64,000 nt of DNA from Candidatus Companilactobacillus pullicola (GTDB lineage Bacteria; Bacillota; Bacilli; Lactobacillales; Lactobacillaceae), in the NCBI GenBank assembly GCA_019116025.1, contig DXCM01000060.1, positions 1 to 64,000 of the forward strand. Reading direction: 5' to 3'. The translations under genes and the position numbers were made by a program. A model generated the notes under the pieces. It ran no database searches, was not told where the DNA came from, and was given only the letters and a program-made list of their open reading frames with translations. Shown piece after piece: positions 1 through 10,403 of this stretch (the stretch's first letter is position 1; each line of letters starts with the position of its first letter).

Positions 1-60
1 TATTGTGTCAATTATATATGACATTTTTAGTAACCGCTATCATTTAATTCATATTTAAAT

Positions 61-104
61 AAAAAAGTTAGATCCATTTTTACTTCAGGATCTAACTCTT
101 TTAT
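61..104. terminator. Bidirectional terminator-like hairpin at the window edge
   Basis: A 9-bp perfect stem (GTTAGATCC at 67-75, GGATCTAAC at 88-96) is preceded by six A and followed by TCTTTT, so it could stop transcription from either side. It probably belongs to a gene left of the window. Bases 1-60 show no gene. Confidence 0.6.
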
Positions 105-186
105 GTACTCGTTTTATATTTACTTGGTACTTTTATATTAGAACAGAGCGTACTCACAATGTACCTAACTAGCATGCTTAAAAATT

Positions 187-290
187 GAACGCATGTGTTC
201 TCTAAGCGACATAGCCAAAATAATGGAACGTATGTGTTCTCTCGAACACATGCATAATGCTCTCTAAGCGGCATAGCCGCTAAGAGAGCA
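187..290. repeat. Direct repeats and hairpins downstream of rpsR
   Basis: The stretch has two near-identical units: GAACGCATGTGTTCTCT at 187-203 and GAACGTATGTGTTCTCT at 226-242. The first is followed by AAGCGACATAGCC and a later copy (259-278) reads AAGCGGCATAGCC. The last unit forms a 14-bp hairpin (259-289, loop ATA, one mismatch), and 231-252 forms a second hairpin with an 8-bp stem and TCTC loop. It lies beyond the rpsR terminator. No coding potential is seen. The function is unknown. Confidence 0.6.
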
Positions 291-291
291 T

Positions 292-320
292 AAAAAAAAA
301 GACCACCTGAATGTGATCTT
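292..320 (-). terminator. Terminator of the rpsF-ssb-rpsR operon
   Basis: On the minus strand GATCAC and GTGGTC pair (301-318) and are followed by nine U (the A-run at 292-300). It lies 18 bases after the rpsR stop codon. Confidence 0.8.
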
Positions 321-337
321 TAATTATTTGCGAAGAA

Positions 338-574
338 TTAGTCTTCAGCAACGAATGGTAATAGAGCCATGATTCTTGCTCTCTTGATAGCTACAGTAAG
401 CTTACGTTGGTTCTTAGCACTTGTACCTGTAACACGTCTTGGCAAAATCTTACCACGTTCTGAGATAAATCTCTTAAGTAAGTCTGTATCTTTGTAATCG
501 ATGTATTCGATATGGTTAGCAGCGATGAAGTCAACTTTACGTCTTCTACGTCCGCCTCTTCTTTGTTGGGCCAT
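338..574 (-). CDS. rpsR: 30S ribosomal protein S18
   Basis: This 78-aa basic protein of the small ribosomal subunit binds next to S6 on the platform. The N-terminus is an arginine-rich tail (RRGGRRRRK) and the core contains the family-typical stretch ending [20 protein letters not shown]. Length and sequence are normal for S18. The ATG at 572-574 follows a GGAG-type ribosome-binding site 20 bases downstream of ssb. It is the last gene of the rpsF-ssb-rpsR operon, the usual Firmicutes order, and ends at a strong terminator. Identification is secure. Confidence 0.97.
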   Translation of the reverse strand: MAQQRRGGRRRRKVDFIAANHIEYIDYKDTDLLKRFISERGKILPRRVTGTSAKNQRKLTVAIKRARIMALLPFVAED

Positions 575-594
575 TATAATTGCTCCCTTCTATA

Positions 595-1155
595 TTAAAA
601 TGGTAAATCGTCATCTGATATGTCGATTGGTTTACTGTTGTCAGCAAATGGATCGCTCATATTATTGTTGTTTGAATTGTTAGATTGATTATTGTTATTA
701 CTATTGTTGTTGCTTTGATTATTATTGTTGCCATATGGAGACTGATTTGATTGACTTGGTTGATTGTAGCTAGGTGCTTGATTTGAATTAGCATTGTTGT
801 TCGAACCATTGCCTGAATTTCTCTTTTCAGATTCTGAACGAGATTCAAGTAATGAGAAGTTATCAACAACAACCTCAGTTACATAAACTCTTTGACCTTG
901 TTGGTTTTCATAGTTACGTGTTTGAAGACGTCCATCAATTCCAACAAGAGAACCTTTGTTAGTGAAATTAGCAAAATTCTCGGCAGCTTTTCTCCAAATA
1001 ACACAATTAATAAAATCGGCTTCACGTTCACCTTGTGAATTAGTAAATTGTCTGTTTACAGCAACTGTAAAACTGGCAACCGCTGCCCCATTGGCAGTGT
1101 ATCTTAATTCAGGATCACGTGTCAGGCGTCCAACTAGAACTACTCGATTAATCAT
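595..1155 (-). CDS. ssb: Single-stranded DNA-binding protein
   Basis: SSB coats single-stranded DNA at replication forks and recruits partner proteins. In the 186 aa, residues 1 to about 110 form the OB fold ([19 protein letters not shown] at the start). A flexible Asn/Gln/Ser-rich linker of about 60 residues follows, and the protein ends in the acidic tip DISDDDLPF used to dock repair and replication proteins. The start has AAGGAGG seven bases upstream. It lies between rpsF and rpsR. The intergenic space to rpsF carries a parS site. The long poly-Asn linker comes from AAC/AAT-rich DNA but is normal for lactobacillar SSB. Confidence 0.97.
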   Translation of the reverse strand: MINRVVLVGRLTRDPELRYTANGAAVASFTVAVNRQFTNSQGEREADFINCVIWRKAAENFANFTNKGSLVGIDGRLQTRNYENQQGQRVYVTEVVVDNFSLLESRSESEKRNSGNGSNNNANSNQAPSYNQPSQSNQSPYGNNNNQSNNNSNNNNQSNNSNNNNMSDPFADNSKPIDISDDDLPF

Positions 1156-1173
1156 TTATCTGCCTCCTTAAAT

Positions 1174-1189
1174 TGTTTCACGTGAAACA
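1174..1189. promoter_or_regulatory. parS centromere site (ParB/Spo0J binding)
   Basis: The sequence TGTTTCACGTGAAACA is a perfect 16-bp palindrome that matches the Bacillus subtilis parS consensus TGTTNCACGTGAAACA at every position. It lies in the 37-base space between rpsF and ssb, about 9 kb from oriC, where loading of ParB/SMC would be expected. parA and parB are not in the window. Confidence 0.9.
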
Positions 1190-1192
1190 AAA

Positions 1193-1489
1193 CTAGTCTT
1201 CACGTCTAACGATCATGTGACGAAGAATGTTATCGTCGATTTTTGAAAGACGGTCGAATTCGTTAATTGCTTCATCATTTTCAGCATCTACATTGATAAT
1301 ATGATAGATACCTTCTTTGTAGTTAGCAATTTCATATGCTAAACGTTTCTTTTCCCAGTCTTTTGAGTCGATTACTTTTGAGCCGTTGTCAGCAATAATC
1401 TTATCGTAACGATCGATTAATGTTTTCTTTGCGTCTTCTTCAATATCAGGTTTAATGATATATGTAATTTCGTAATGTGCTTCAGCCAT
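1193..1489 (-). CDS. rpsF: 30S ribosomal protein S6
   Basis: S6 is a small-subunit protein that pairs with S18. The 98 aa match the family ([19 protein letters not shown] at the start, [18 protein letters not shown] at the end). The ATG at 1487-1489 has AAGGAGGTG eight bases upstream. It is the first gene of the rpsF-ssb-rpsR operon. The 200-base space before it holds the gyrA terminator and must also carry the operon promoter, but I could not fix a convincing -35/-10 pair there. Confidence 0.97.
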   Translation of the reverse strand: MAEAHYEITYIIKPDIEEDAKKTLIDRYDKIIADNGSKVIDSKDWEKKRLAYEIANYKEGIYHIINVDAENDEAINEFDRLSKIDDNILRHMIVRRED

Positions 1490-1615
1490 GGACTGTACAC
1501 CTCCTTATGGTCTAATGGTTCTAATTAAAGAACAAGGAGCATAAATTAACTGCAATTTTATACTCACAAGTTATGAGTTTACCATAAATTAGTACCAATT
1601 ACTAGAAAAAATTGT

Positions 1616-1686
1616 AATAAAAAAATCGTTTCTGCCTGACACGTATCTGATTAGGATACATATCTAAATTACGCAGAAACGATTGA
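1616..1686 (-). terminator. Terminator after gyrA
   Basis: A 12-bp stem (AATCGTTTCTGC at 1624-1635, GCAGAAACGATT at 1673-1684) with a 37-base loop is followed on the minus strand by a U-run (1618-1623). The loop contains a second small hairpin (GTATC/GATAC). Confidence 0.75.
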
Positions 1687-1689
1687 TTT

Positions 1690-4194
1690 TTAGTTATTAT
1701 CTGTTTCAGAAGTTTCATCGTCAGTTGGTGTTTCACCATCTGTGGATGAATCAGCACTTTCTTCATCAGAATCGTCAGCAATCTTAGCCATAGTTGATAC
1801 GATTGAATCATCATCAACCTTAATCAATCTAACACCTAAAGTTGCACGACCTGTTTGTGAGACACTTTGAACATCAAAACGAATCATAACACCCTTATCA
1901 GTAATCAACATGATATCTTCATCGCCATCGACTACTGTCAATCCAGCAATTGGACCATTCTTTTCGGTAACGTTGGCAGTTTTAATACCTTTACCACCAC
2001 GTCCCTTAACAGGATACTCGCTAACGGAAGTTCTCTTACCATAACCTTTTTCGGAAATAGTTAGAATTTCTTGTCCTTCTTCAGCGATTGAAGAACCAAC
2101 AACATAATCCTCTTCACGAAGTTTAATACCACGAACACCGGCAGCAGTTCTTCCCATTGGACGAACATCGCTTTCCTTAAATGTCACGGCATAACCTTTA
2201 TGAGTTCCGATGATGATAACTTTTTCACCATCAGTTAAGAAGACGTTAGTCAATTCATCTTCATCCCTAAGAGTGATTGCACGTAACCCAGAGTGTCTGA
2301 TGTTAGCAAAATCAGTTACTGGTGTGCGTTTAACTGTTCCATATTTAGTTACAAAGAACAAATATGAATTATCAACATCGACATCACGGTCAACATTAAT
2401 TACAGTTTCAATCTTCTCACCTTTTTCGATATTCAAGAGGTTAATAACTGGAATTCCCTTAGCCGTACGACCGTATTCAGGAACTTCATAACCCTTGATT
2501 CGATAAACTTTACCAGCATTTGTAAAGAACAAGAGACGATCATGAGTTGATGTATAAATCATTTGTTCAATGAAGTCATCATCATGAATCCCCATACCTT
2601 GAACTCCACGGCCACCACGATTTTGAACACGAAATTCGTCCGCAGACAAACGTTTGATATAGCCGTTATGTGTCAATACGACTAGAATGTTTTCTTCTTC
2701 AATTAGATCTTCATCTTCGATGTTAGCAACTTCGCTAGCACGAATTTCAGTTCTTCTATCGTCACCGAATTTTTCTTGAATTTCCAACAATTCATCGTAA
2801 ATGATCTTATCGACACGTTCTGGTTTAGCCAAAATATCCTCAAAATCAGCAATCTTAACTAACAAGTCTTGATATTCAGCTTCAACCTTTTCACGTTCCA
2901 AGCCTGTCAAACGAACCAAACGCATATCTAGGATAGCTTGTGATTGTTTGTCAGATAGCTTGTACTTATCCATCAAAGTTTGTTTAGCAATGGCTGAAGT
3001 CTGTGAGCCACGGATGATACTGATAATTTCATCAATATGATCCAAAGCAATTCTCAATCCTTCAAGGATATGAGCACGAGCTTTAGCACGTTTTAATTCA
3101 AATTCAGTTCTACGTCTGATAACAACTTCTTGGTGTTTCAAGTATTCAACCAAGATGCCCTTTAATGAGAAGACTTTTGGAGTCTTACCCACGATAGCAA
3201 CCATATTGATACCATATGAAATTTGAAGTTGTGTTAATTTGTAAAGATTATTTAGCACTACAGAAGCACTCATGTCACGACGAATATCAATAACAATACG
3301 CATACCTTCACGGTCTGATTCATCGTTTAAATCAGTGATACCTTCAAGCTTCTTTTCACGAGCCAACTCAGCAATTCTTTCAACAAGTCTAGCCTTATTA
3401 ACCATGTAAGGAAGTTCAGTAACAATAATCTGTTCTGCACCACTCTTTTTAGTAACCACATCAACTTTGGCACGAAGAATAATTGTTCCTTTACCATTTT
3501 CATAGGCTTTTCTGATACCAGAACGACCCATGATGATTCCGCCTGTTGGGAAATCAGGTCCAGGAATAACTTTCATCAAGTCAGCAACCGTAGCATCCTT
3601 ATTTCTCATCAAAATATGGAGTGCATCGATAACTTCTTTTAAGTTGTGTGATGGAATGTTAGTTGTCATACCAACAGCGATACCAGTTGCACCATTAACT
3701 AAAAGGTTAGGGAATCTAGCTGGCAAAACCATTGGTTCTTTTTCTTCACCATCATAGTTAGGAACAAGATCAACAGTATCTTTGTTGATATCACGCAACA
3801 TTTCAACTGCCATCTTGCTCATTCTTGCTTCGGTATAACGCATGGCAGCAGGTGGATCACCATCAATAGATCCAAAGTTACCGTGTCCATCAACTAATGG
3901 ATAACGATAACTGAAATCCTGCGCCATTCTAACCATTGATTCATAAATAGCCGAATCCCCATGGGGGTGATATTTACCCATGATATCCCCAACGAAACGG
4001 GCACTCTTCTTGTATGGTTTGTCAGGAGTTACACCTAACTCATTCATACCATAAAGAATACGGCGATGAACTGGTTTTAGACCATCACGAACGTCAGGTA
4101 ACGCACGTGACACGATAACACTGGCGGCGTAGTCAACAAAGGAATTCTTCATGACTTCTGTCAGGTTAACATTTTCTATTCTATGATCTGCCAT
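1690..4194 (-). CDS. gyrA: DNA gyrase subunit A
   Basis: GyrA is the DNA-cutting and rejoining subunit of gyrase (A2B2), which introduces negative supercoils. In 834 aa the N-terminal breakage-reunion domain carries the catalytic tyrosine in [14 protein letters not shown] near residue 123 and the quinolone-resistance region [18 protein letters not shown] near 80-100. Serine and glutamate are at the usual sensitive positions. The C-terminal half has the beta-pinwheel repeats with GyrA-box-like [11 protein letters not shown]. The tail is acidic ([15 protein letters not shown]). The start has GGGAGG upstream. It lies 16 bases after gyrB and is transcribed with it. Confidence 0.98.
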   Translation of the reverse strand: MADHRIENVNLTEVMKNSFVDYAASVIVSRALPDVRDGLKPVHRRILYGMNELGVTPDKPYKKSARFVGDIMGKYHPHGDSAIYESMVRMAQDFSYRYPLVDGHGNFGSIDGDPPAAMRYTEARMSKMAVEMLRDINKDTVDLVPNYDGEEKEPMVLPARFPNLLVNGATGIAVGMTTNIPSHNLKEVIDALHILMRNKDATVADLMKVIPGPDFPTGGIIMGRSGIRKAYENGKGTIILRAKVDVVTKKSGAEQIIVTELPYMVNKARLVERIAELAREKKLEGITDLNDESDREGMRIVIDIRRDMSASVVLNNLYKLTQLQISYGINMVAIVGKTPKVFSLKGILVEYLKHQEVVIRRRTEFELKRAKARAHILEGLRIALDHIDEIISIIRGSQTSAIAKQTLMDKYKLSDKQSQAILDMRLVRLTGLEREKVEAEYQDLLVKIADFEDILAKPERVDKIIYDELLEIQEKFGDDRRTEIRASEVANIEDEDLIEEENILVVLTHNGYIKRLSADEFRVQNRGGRGVQGMGIHDDDFIEQMIYTSTHDRLLFFTNAGKVYRIKGYEVPEYGRTAKGIPVINLLNIEKGEKIETVINVDRDVDVDNSYLFFVTKYGTVKRTPVTDFANIRHSGLRAITLRDEDELTNVFLTDGEKVIIIGTHKGYAVTFKESDVRPMGRTAAGVRGIKLREEDYVVGSSIAEEGQEILTISEKGYGKRTSVSEYPVKGRGGKGIKTANVTEKNGPIAGLTVVDGDEDIMLITDKGVMIRFDVQSVSQTGRATLGVRLIKVDDDSIVSTMAKIADDSDEESADSSTDGETPTDDETSETDNN

Positions 4195-4210
4195 TAAATT
4201 GCCATCCTCC

Positions 4211-6160
4211 CTAATAATCTACTTCAGCATATCGTGCATTTTCTTCAATGAACTCTCTTCTAGGTTCAACTTTATCACCCATCAACATTGAGAAGATTTC
4301 GTTAGCTTCAATGGCGTCATCGAGGTTAACACGATCTAATCTTCTCTTATCAGGGTCCATAGTTGTTTCCCAAAGTTGATCAGCATCCATTTCACCAAGA
4401 CCCTTATAACGTTGGATCTTTGGTTCTGGTTTTGCTGGTAATTGTTCAACAAAATCGTCTTTTTCTTTATCTGTATCAAAGTATTGCATCATCTTACCTT
4501 GACGTACTTGATACAAAGGTGGCTTAGCAATATAAACGTATCCTGCATCAACGACCGGACGCATATATCTGTAAAGCAATGTCAAAAGTAACGTTCTGAT
4601 ATGAGCACCATCGACATCGGCATCGGTCATGATAATGATCTTGTGATATCTAGCTTTAGAAATATCGAAATCTTCTCCAAAACCTGTACCCATAGCTGTG
4701 AATAACGTTCTAATTTCTTCATTAGCTAAAATCTTGTCCATTGAAGCCTTTTCAACGTTCAAAATCTTACCTCTAATAGGCAAAATAGCTTGTGTCAAAC
4801 GTGAACGACCAGTCTTAGCGGAACCACCGGCGGAATCACCCTCGACGATGAACAATTCAGAAATTTCAGGATCTTTGCTGGCATTATCAGCCAACTTACC
4901 TGGCAAATTACTGATTTCCAAACCATTTTGTTTTCTAGTTACTTCACGAGCACGCTTAGCAGCTAAACGTGCCTTAGTTGCAAGAGAACCTTTTTCAACG
5001 ATCTTCTTAGCAATATCGGGATTTTCCATTAAGAACTTGGAGAAGTGTTCACTAAACAATCTATCTGTAATTGTTCGAGCATCACTATTACCAAGTTTTG
5101 TCTTTGTTTGACCTTCAAATTGTGGATCTGGATGCTTGATTGAAACAACCGCAGTCATTCCTTCACGAACATCTTCACCAGACAACTTTTCAGTATCCTT
5201 CATTAACTTGTTTTTATGAGCATAATCGTTAATAACACGTGTCAACGCAGTCTTAAAACCAACTTCGTGTGTACCACCTTCATAGGTATGAATGTTATTA
5301 GCGAAAGTCATCAAATTAGTATGGTATTCATCGGTATATTGCAAAGAAACCTCGACAGTAATTCCGTCTTGAACCCCTTCAAGATAAATTGGTTCATCAA
5401 AAAGAACTTCTTTATCCTTATCCATAAATTCAACGTAACTCTTAATTCCGCCTTCATAATGGAATACTAATTTTTCAGCTGTATCAGCTCTTTTATCTGT
5501 AAATGTAAGTTTGAGTCCTTTATTTAAGAAAGCCAACTCACGAATTCTTGTTGTTAAAACTTTATCATCATAAACTGTAGTTTCTGTAAAAATATCTGGA
5601 TCTGGCACAAAGTGGACTTTGGTACCGTGAGCAAATTCACCAGCATCACCTAAAATGTGCATAGCATGATTTACTTTGCCACGTTTGAAGTCGATACCGT
5701 AGCGCTTACCTGCACGAACGACTTCAACATCCAATTCACTACTCAAGGCGTTAACTACCGAAGCACCAACACCGTGAAGTCCTCCAGACACTTTATATCC
5801 GCCACCGCCGAACTTACCACCGGCGTGCAAAATTGTATAAACTGTTTCAAGAGCTGGCTTACCAGTCTTCTTTTGAATATCAACTGGAATACCACGTCCA
5901 TCATCGGTAACAGTAATGGAGTTATCTGGTTCAACAGTTACTTCGATCTTTGTAGCAAAACCAGCTAGAGCTTCATCAATACCATTATCAATAATTTCCC
6001 AAACAAGATGGTGTAAACCTTGTTTACTAGTAGAACCGATATACATACCGGGACGTTTACGAACAGCCTCTAGCCCTTCAAGGACTTGAATTTGACTTGC
6101 GTCATATTCTTCGACTTTTTCTTCTTTCTTTTCTAGCTCAGCTTTTCTGTCTTCAGCCAT
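4211..6160 (-). CDS. gyrB: DNA gyrase subunit B
   Basis: GyrB is the ATPase subunit of gyrase. The 649 aa contain the GHKL ATP-binding fold ([36 protein letters not shown]) in the first 220 residues, then the transducer domain, and the TOPRIM metal site ([10 protein letters not shown] near 435 and [14 protein letters not shown] near 510). Length is typical. The start ATG overlaps the recF stop by one base (TAATG) and has AGGAGG seven bases upstream, which indicates translational coupling in the yaaA-recF-gyrB-gyrA operon. Confidence 0.98.
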   Translation of the reverse strand: MAEDRKAELEKKEEKVEEYDASQIQVLEGLEAVRKRPGMYIGSTSKQGLHHLVWEIIDNGIDEALAGFATKIEVTVEPDNSITVTDDGRGIPVDIQKKTGKPALETVYTILHAGGKFGGGGYKVSGGLHGVGASVVNALSSELDVEVVRAGKRYGIDFKRGKVNHAMHILGDAGEFAHGTKVHFVPDPDIFTETTVYDDKVLTTRIRELAFLNKGLKLTFTDKRADTAEKLVFHYEGGIKSYVEFMDKDKEVLFDEPIYLEGVQDGITVEVSLQYTDEYHTNLMTFANNIHTYEGGTHEVGFKTALTRVINDYAHKNKLMKDTEKLSGEDVREGMTAVVSIKHPDPQFEGQTKTKLGNSDARTITDRLFSEHFSKFLMENPDIAKKIVEKGSLATKARLAAKRAREVTRKQNGLEISNLPGKLADNASKDPEISELFIVEGDSAGGSAKTGRSRLTQAILPIRGKILNVEKASMDKILANEEIRTLFTAMGTGFGEDFDISKARYHKIIIMTDADVDGAHIRTLLLTLLYRYMRPVVDAGYVYIAKPPLYQVRQGKMMQYFDTDKEKDDFVEQLPAKPEPKIQRYKGLGEMDADQLWETTMDPDKRRLDRVNLDDAIEANEIFSMLMGDKVEPRREFIEENARYAEVDY

Positions 6161-7281
6161 TAAATCTCCTCCTGTTGAACTTTGCCATTATTTATATTTA
6201 AAATATTAGGATTTTTCACCAAATCAGGATCCACATCGTCAATCGATGTTGTCGTGATAAATGTTTGAATCCCATGTTTTATCGACGACAGTAAATGGGT
6301 TTGGCGTTTATGATCAAGCTCCGATAAAACATCATCCAATAAGAGAATTGGATAATCGCCAACTTGATCTTTCATTAATTCAACTTCAGCTAACTTTAAA
6401 CTTAGTGCAACCGAACGCTGTTGACCTTGTGAACCAAAATCCTGAGCATTTTTCCCATTAACTAAAAACTTGATATCGTCACGATGAGGCCCAGCAAGGG
6501 TCACACCACGTTGTATCTCACGTTGATAGTTTTTCTTGAAATTCTCTTTGAAAATGTCATATATATTTTCAAGAGATTTTCTATCAGTATTGAAAAATGT
6601 ACTGTAAGTGATTTCTAGTTTTTCATGATCTTCAGTTATATTTGCATGAATCTTTTCAATATAGCCTTGAAGCTTTTTTAAAAATTGTAAGCGTGAAAAA
6701 ACTACTTCAGCACAATAAGCCGCAAATTGATCGGATAAAACATCCAAATAAATCAAATCTTTTGCTTGATGATGCTGAAGTTTCTTCAAGTACGCATTAC
6801 GCTGTTTTAAAACTGAACGAAACTGGCTCATTGTCTTTAAATACTGCGTCGACATTTGACCAAATTCCATATCAATGAATTTTCGTCTGATTCCTGGATT
6901 GCCCTTCACAATTGAAAGATCCTCGGGTGAAAAAAGAACTACATTCAAATTACCAATGTAAGTCGACAATTTACGTTGCTCCAAATTATTCAACTTAGCC
7001 TTTTTTCCAGATTTACTAATCACTAAATCTAATTTCAAGCGACTATTATTATCCTTTATTACGGTTCCAGAAATTCTGGCAAAATCATTGCCCCACTTAA
7101 TTAAATCCTTGTCATTTGATGTTCGATGGCTTCTTGTTAAAGCTAAAAAGTACATAGCCTCTAATAAATTGGTCTTGCCTTGGGCATTTTCACCTAAAAA
7201 TACATTAATATTCGGCGAAAATTCGACCTGCAAGGATTCATAGTTACGGTAATTTTGAAGTTTTAGTTCTTTAACAAACAC
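6160..7281 (-). CDS. recF: DNA replication and repair protein RecF
   Basis: RecF is an SMC-like ATPase that helps load RecA at single-strand gaps. In 373 aa it has the Walker A motif [18 protein letters not shown] near 31, the ABC-type signature [18 protein letters not shown] near 300, and Walker [15 protein letters not shown] near 325. The start codon is GTG (7279-7281) and overlaps the yaaA stop by one base (TAGTG). The stop overlaps the gyrB start in the same way. The coupling and order match the standard Firmicutes origin cluster. Confidence 0.97.
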   Translation of the reverse strand: MFVKELKLQNYRNYESLQVEFSPNINVFLGENAQGKTNLLEAMYFLALTRSHRTSNDKDLIKWGNDFARISGTVIKDNNSRLKLDLVISKSGKKAKLNNLEQRKLSTYIGNLNVVLFSPEDLSIVKGNPGIRRKFIDMEFGQMSTQYLKTMSQFRSVLKQRNAYLKKLQHHQAKDLIYLDVLSDQFAAYCAEVVFSRLQFLKKLQGYIEKIHANITEDHEKLEITYSTFFNTDRKSLENIYDIFKENFKKNYQREIQRGVTLAGPHRDDIKFLVNGKNAQDFGSQGQQRSVALSLKLAEVELMKDQVGDYPILLLDDVLSELDHKRQTHLLSSIKHGIQTFITTTSIDDVDPDLVKNPNILNINNGKVQQEEI

Positions 7282-7490
7282 TATTCAATTTCAAAAGTTT
7301 GATCACCGACAACTATTACATCACCGGAGCGCAATTTTTTACCGCGACGATCCTCAGGACTCCCATTAAGTAAGACTGAATTTTCCCTCAAAAACCATTT
7401 GGCTTGGCCACCAGTCTCAATGACACCTTCATCTTTTAAGAGTTGACCTAAAGTAATAAATTCAGTTTCAAGCTTAATTTTTTCAGACAT
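7281..7490 (-). CDS. yaaA: S4-domain RNA-binding protein YaaA
   Basis: This small (69 aa) S4-like RNA-binding protein, of unknown exact role, sits between dnaN and recF in most Firmicutes. The sequence shows the S4 fold pattern ITLGQLLKDEGVIETGGQAKWFL and RRGKKLRSGDVI. I chose the ATG at 7488-7490. AGGG lies eight bases upstream of it, whereas the GTG nine bases further upstream would sit directly against that site. A promoter lies about 50 bases upstream. Its stop overlaps recF. Confidence 0.9.
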   Translation of the reverse strand: MSEKIKLETEFITLGQLLKDEGVIETGGQAKWFLRENSVLLNGSPEDRRGKKLRSGDVIVVGDQTFEIE

Positions 7491-7536
7491 AGTTAACACC
7501 CTATTTATTAGATTTATCCATTAATGACATATTAAT

Positions 7537-7565
7537 ATTATAGTTGTTTTCACAATAAAAAACAA
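7537..7565 (-). promoter_or_regulatory. Promoter for yaaA-recF-gyrB-gyrA
   Basis: On the minus strand the sequence reads TTGTTT, a 17-base spacer, then a perfect TATAAT (the -10 is at 7537-7542 and the -35 at 7560-7565). The inverted repeat GTTGTTT/AAACAAC (7543-7549, 7560-7566) lies in the spacer and -35 and could be an operator or chance. The rest of the 240-base dnaN-yaaA space holds the dnaN terminator. Confidence 0.75.
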
Positions 7566-7680
7566 CTTAGAAAGACATATCAGCCGTTTAGAGCAATTTT
7601 TGCCATAATGAGTATCCACCCACTAAAATCGCTCAAAAAAAGTTTCTACGCAAAATTACGGCATTTAGCTATATAATGCG

Positions 7681-7717
7681 AAAAAAAATAGGCCGAACCG
7701 AAAAGTTCAGCCTATTT
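7681..7717 (-). terminator. Terminator after dnaN
   Basis: On the minus strand AATAGGCTGAAC pairs with GGTTCGGCCTATT around a short loop and is followed by eight U. It lies 15-50 bases after the dnaN stop, so yaaA-recF-gyrBA is transcribed mainly from its own promoter. Confidence 0.85.
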
Positions 7718-7730
7718 AGCTAATTTCACA

Positions 7731-8867
7731 TTAAAATGTACGAACTGGAGTGATAAGTTGCACAAAATTATCACGATCTTCAACAGGTCTCAAAGTAAAT
7801 GGATGCAATGGAGATGTGAAGCTCATTTCGATAGTGACATTACTACCGAATGATCTTAAAGCATCTTTCAAATAATCAGGGTTGAATGAAATTTCCAAAT
7901 CATCGCCTTCAAGATTATCGAAATCTAGAACTTCCTCCACAGTACCAACTTCTGGAGAATTACCGTAAAGTGTGGCTTTTTTATCCACAGCCTTGATTTC
8001 TAATTTAATAACATTATTTCTACTTTCATGGGAAAGCAAAGATGCACGTTCAACAGATGCAAGTAATTTTGAAGAGTCAAAAGTTAGTTTTGTACTTGAT
8101 TCTTGAGGAATTAAGCGATCTGTTTCTGGATATCTTCCGTCCAACAATCTTGAGTAGAACATAATGTTGTCAAAACTGAATAATACTTGATTTTCTGAGA
8201 TCGACATTGAAATTTCTTTAACACTATCACTGATAGTTCTAACTAATTCCGTCAAACTCTTACCAGGAATAATCAAGTTGTAGTCTTCTTCACTAGTAAT
8301 GTTAATTCTTCTTTGAGAAAGTCGATGACTATCTGTAGCAACGGCTGTTAGTCCTTCGTTGCTGATCAAGAAATTAACACCAGTTAAAACAGGGCGACTT
8401 TCTTGAGTTGATACAGCGATAACTGTTTGGTTAACAACTTCTTTAAAGACATCAGTTGGAAGAACCAATTGGTTGTCAGTTTCAACTTCTGGAAGGTGTG
8501 GATAGTTAACAGCATCTAATCCGTTAATAGTAAATTCTGATACACCTGATTTGATTAAAGTTTGATTATTTTCCAAAACTTCAAGTTCAAAATTGTCACC
8601 AGGAAGTTTCTTAATGATTTCGTTGAAAAATCTGGCTGGTAAAACGATTGAACCAGTAGATTCAATTTTCAAATCATTTTCAGAATTTTCTTTAGAGATG
8701 AAAGAAGTAATAGAAATATCTGAATTACTTCCTGTAATTGTTAAGCCGCTTTCAGAAAGATCTAGTTTCATTCCAGTCAAAATTGGAATAGTTGTCTTTG
8801 TTGAAATTGCTCTCTGAACGTTACTTGTTTGGTTTATGAATTTTGATCGATCAATAGAAAATTTCAT
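7731..8867 (-). CDS. dnaN: DNA polymerase III sliding clamp (beta subunit)
   Basis: DnaN forms the ring clamp that tethers the replicative polymerase to DNA and binds many repair proteins. The 378 aa have the three repeated clamp domains (MKFSIDRSKFINQTSNVQRAIS start, EVETDNQLVLPTDVFKEVV near 130) and end with LITPVRTF, typical of the clamp C-terminus. AAGGGAG lies upstream of the ATG. It is downstream of dnaA across the 158-base unwinding region of oriC and has its own terminator. Confidence 0.97.
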   Translation of the reverse strand: MKFSIDRSKFINQTSNVQRAISTKTTIPILTGMKLDLSESGLTITGSNSDISITSFISKENSENDLKIESTGSIVLPARFFNEIIKKLPGDNFELEVLENNQTLIKSGVSEFTINGLDAVNYPHLPEVETDNQLVLPTDVFKEVVNQTVIAVSTQESRPVLTGVNFLISNEGLTAVATDSHRLSQRRINITSEEDYNLIIPGKSLTELVRTISDSVKEISMSISENQVLFSFDNIMFYSRLLDGRYPETDRLIPQESSTKLTFDSSKLLASVERASLLSHESRNNVIKLEIKAVDKKATLYGNSPEVGTVEEVLDFDNLEGDDLEISFNPDYLKDALRSFGSNVTIEMSFTSPLHPFTLRPVEDRDNFVQLITPVRTF

Positions 8868-9025
8868 AGGTAACTCCCTTTTTTAATTAATTAATATAAA
8901 TATAGAAGTAGTAGTAGGGCCTGTTAAAACTGTGGATAAGTCACTAGAACCTAATATTCATTTGCTTTTTGAATGTTATTAACAGGTGTGGATAACTCTG
9001 GGAAAACTCAAAAGTTATGAACATG
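8868..9025. other. oriC unwinding region between dnaA and dnaN
   Basis: Two perfect DnaA boxes (TGTGGATAA at 8931-8939 and 8987-8995) are followed, toward dnaN, by a GC-rich spacer and a run of trinucleotides AAG-TAG-TAG-TAG (8906-8917). Then comes an almost pure A/T stretch (8881-8904). This is the order of the B. subtilis basal unwinding system: DnaA box, GC spacer, DnaA-trios, AT-rich DNA. It is the probable site of strand opening. Confidence 0.88.
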
Positions 9026-10402
9026 TTAATTTCTGAGGTCATCTTTTAATTCGTTGATGGAGCGTTTTAAATCGTCATCTTTTAGAGCCAATTCGGATAT
9101 TTTATCACAAGAATGCATGACAGTTGTATGATCTTTTCCGCCAAATTCCATACCAATTTGTGGAAGTGATCGATCTGTCAGCTCTCGAGCCAAGTACATA
9201 GCGATTTGTCGAGGTACTACGATTGATTTTACACGTTTCTTACCTTTTAAATCTTGAACGGAGACATGATAAAATTTCGCAACTTTACTTTGAATTTTTG
9301 CGATGGATAGACCTTTTTTATCATTAGATAGTTTAAAGGCCTTTAACGCATCAGCAGCGACGGACTTAGTTATATCAGTGTTTTTGGTCGTTGAATAGGC
9401 TTGAACGCGTATCAAAGCACCTTCAAGTTCACGGACATTTGTGTCAATCTGAGCTGCAATGTAAGACAAAGTATCATTAGGAATTTCTAGATGTTCTGCT
9501 TTGGCTTTGTTCCTTAGAATAGCAATTCGAGTTTCAAGGTCAGGAGCGGTGATATCAGCTGATAAACCACTGGTGAAACGAGAAACCAATCTGGCTTGTA
9601 ATTTAGGGATTTCGTTTGGTAAACGGTCAGAAGTCATAACGATTTGCTTGCCGTTTTCGTATAATTCATTGAAAGTATGGAAAAATTCCTCTTGAGTACC
9701 CTCTTTTTCGGCGAAGAATTGAATGTCATCTATTAATAGTAGATCAACGTTGCGATATTCTTGTCGAAAATCATCCTGAGTCCTCATCTGAATGGAATTA
9801 ATGAAGTCATTTGCGAAAGTTTCACTAGTAACGTATTTTACTTTGGCAGTTGGATCGAGCTTGATCATTTGATGTCCAATAGCTTGCATCAGATGCGTCT
9901 TTCCTAAACCAACGCCTCCATAAATAAATAGTGGATTATAGACACCGCCTGGATCTTCAGCTGCGGCAAGTGCTGCAGCGTGGGCCATTTGGTTACCACT
10001 ACCAACGATAAATGATGAAAAAGTATATTTCGGATTCAGATGTGAATTATGAAATATGTGTTTTGGTTGAGCTGACTCGGTAGCAGGCTCAATGTGAGGA
10101 GTAATTTCTTGCTCCTCTTTTTTTGTAGCTTCATCATCATTTTCAATAATTGGGTTGAGTTCAATTCCGTTTAATTCATAAGAGTAAATAGCAATTTTTT
10201 CGGTATAATTTCGTTCCCAATAGTCCTTATGAAGTTTTGTTGGGACTGAAATATAAATGTTATTTCCATCTATGTATAAGGGATTTGCACTTTCAACCCA
10301 AGTTGAATAACTAACGGATGTTAATTGAGATCTAAGTTTACTTGTAAAATAATCCCAAAATTCAGTTAGTTTTGGATCAGTTGAGTTATTTATATTTTGC
10401 AA
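9026..10402 (-). CDS. dnaA: Chromosomal replication initiator DnaA
   Basis: DnaA binds DnaA boxes at oriC and melts the origin. In 458 aa, domain I comprises residues 1 to about 85 (FWDYFTSKLRSQLTSVSYSTW). A Glu-rich linker follows, then AAA+ domain III with Walker A GGVGLGKTHLMQAIG near 165 and Walker B LLLIDDIQFF near 220. The C-terminal domain IV carries the box-binding helix GGKDHTTVMHSC. Translation begins at TTG (10400-10402) behind GGGGGG; no better start fits the family N-terminus. Boxes on both sides suggest autoregulation. Confidence 0.97.
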   Translation of the reverse strand: MQNINNSTDPKLTEFWDYFTSKLRSQLTSVSYSTWVESANPLYIDGNNIYISVPTKLHKDYWERNYTEKIAIYSYELNGIELNPIIENDDEATKKEEQEITPHIEPATESAQPKHIFHNSHLNPKYTFSSFIVGSGNQMAHAAALAAAEDPGGVYNPLFIYGGVGLGKTHLMQAIGHQMIKLDPTAKVKYVTSETFANDFINSIQMRTQDDFRQEYRNVDLLLIDDIQFFAEKEGTQEEFFHTFNELYENGKQIVMTSDRLPNEIPKLQARLVSRFTSGLSADITAPDLETRIAILRNKAKAEHLEIPNDTLSYIAAQIDTNVRELEGALIRVQAYSTTKNTDITKSVAADALKAFKLSNDKKGLSIAKIQSKVAKFYHVSVQDLKGKKRVKSIVVPRQIAMYLARELTDRSLPQIGMEFGGKDHTTVMHSCDKISELALKDDDLKRSINELKDDLRN

Positions 10403-10403
10403 T

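Noticed and set aside
595-860. Tandem repeat in the ssb linker
   Set aside because: The AAC/AAT runs encode the normal Asn-rich flexible linker; no unit repeat is clear.
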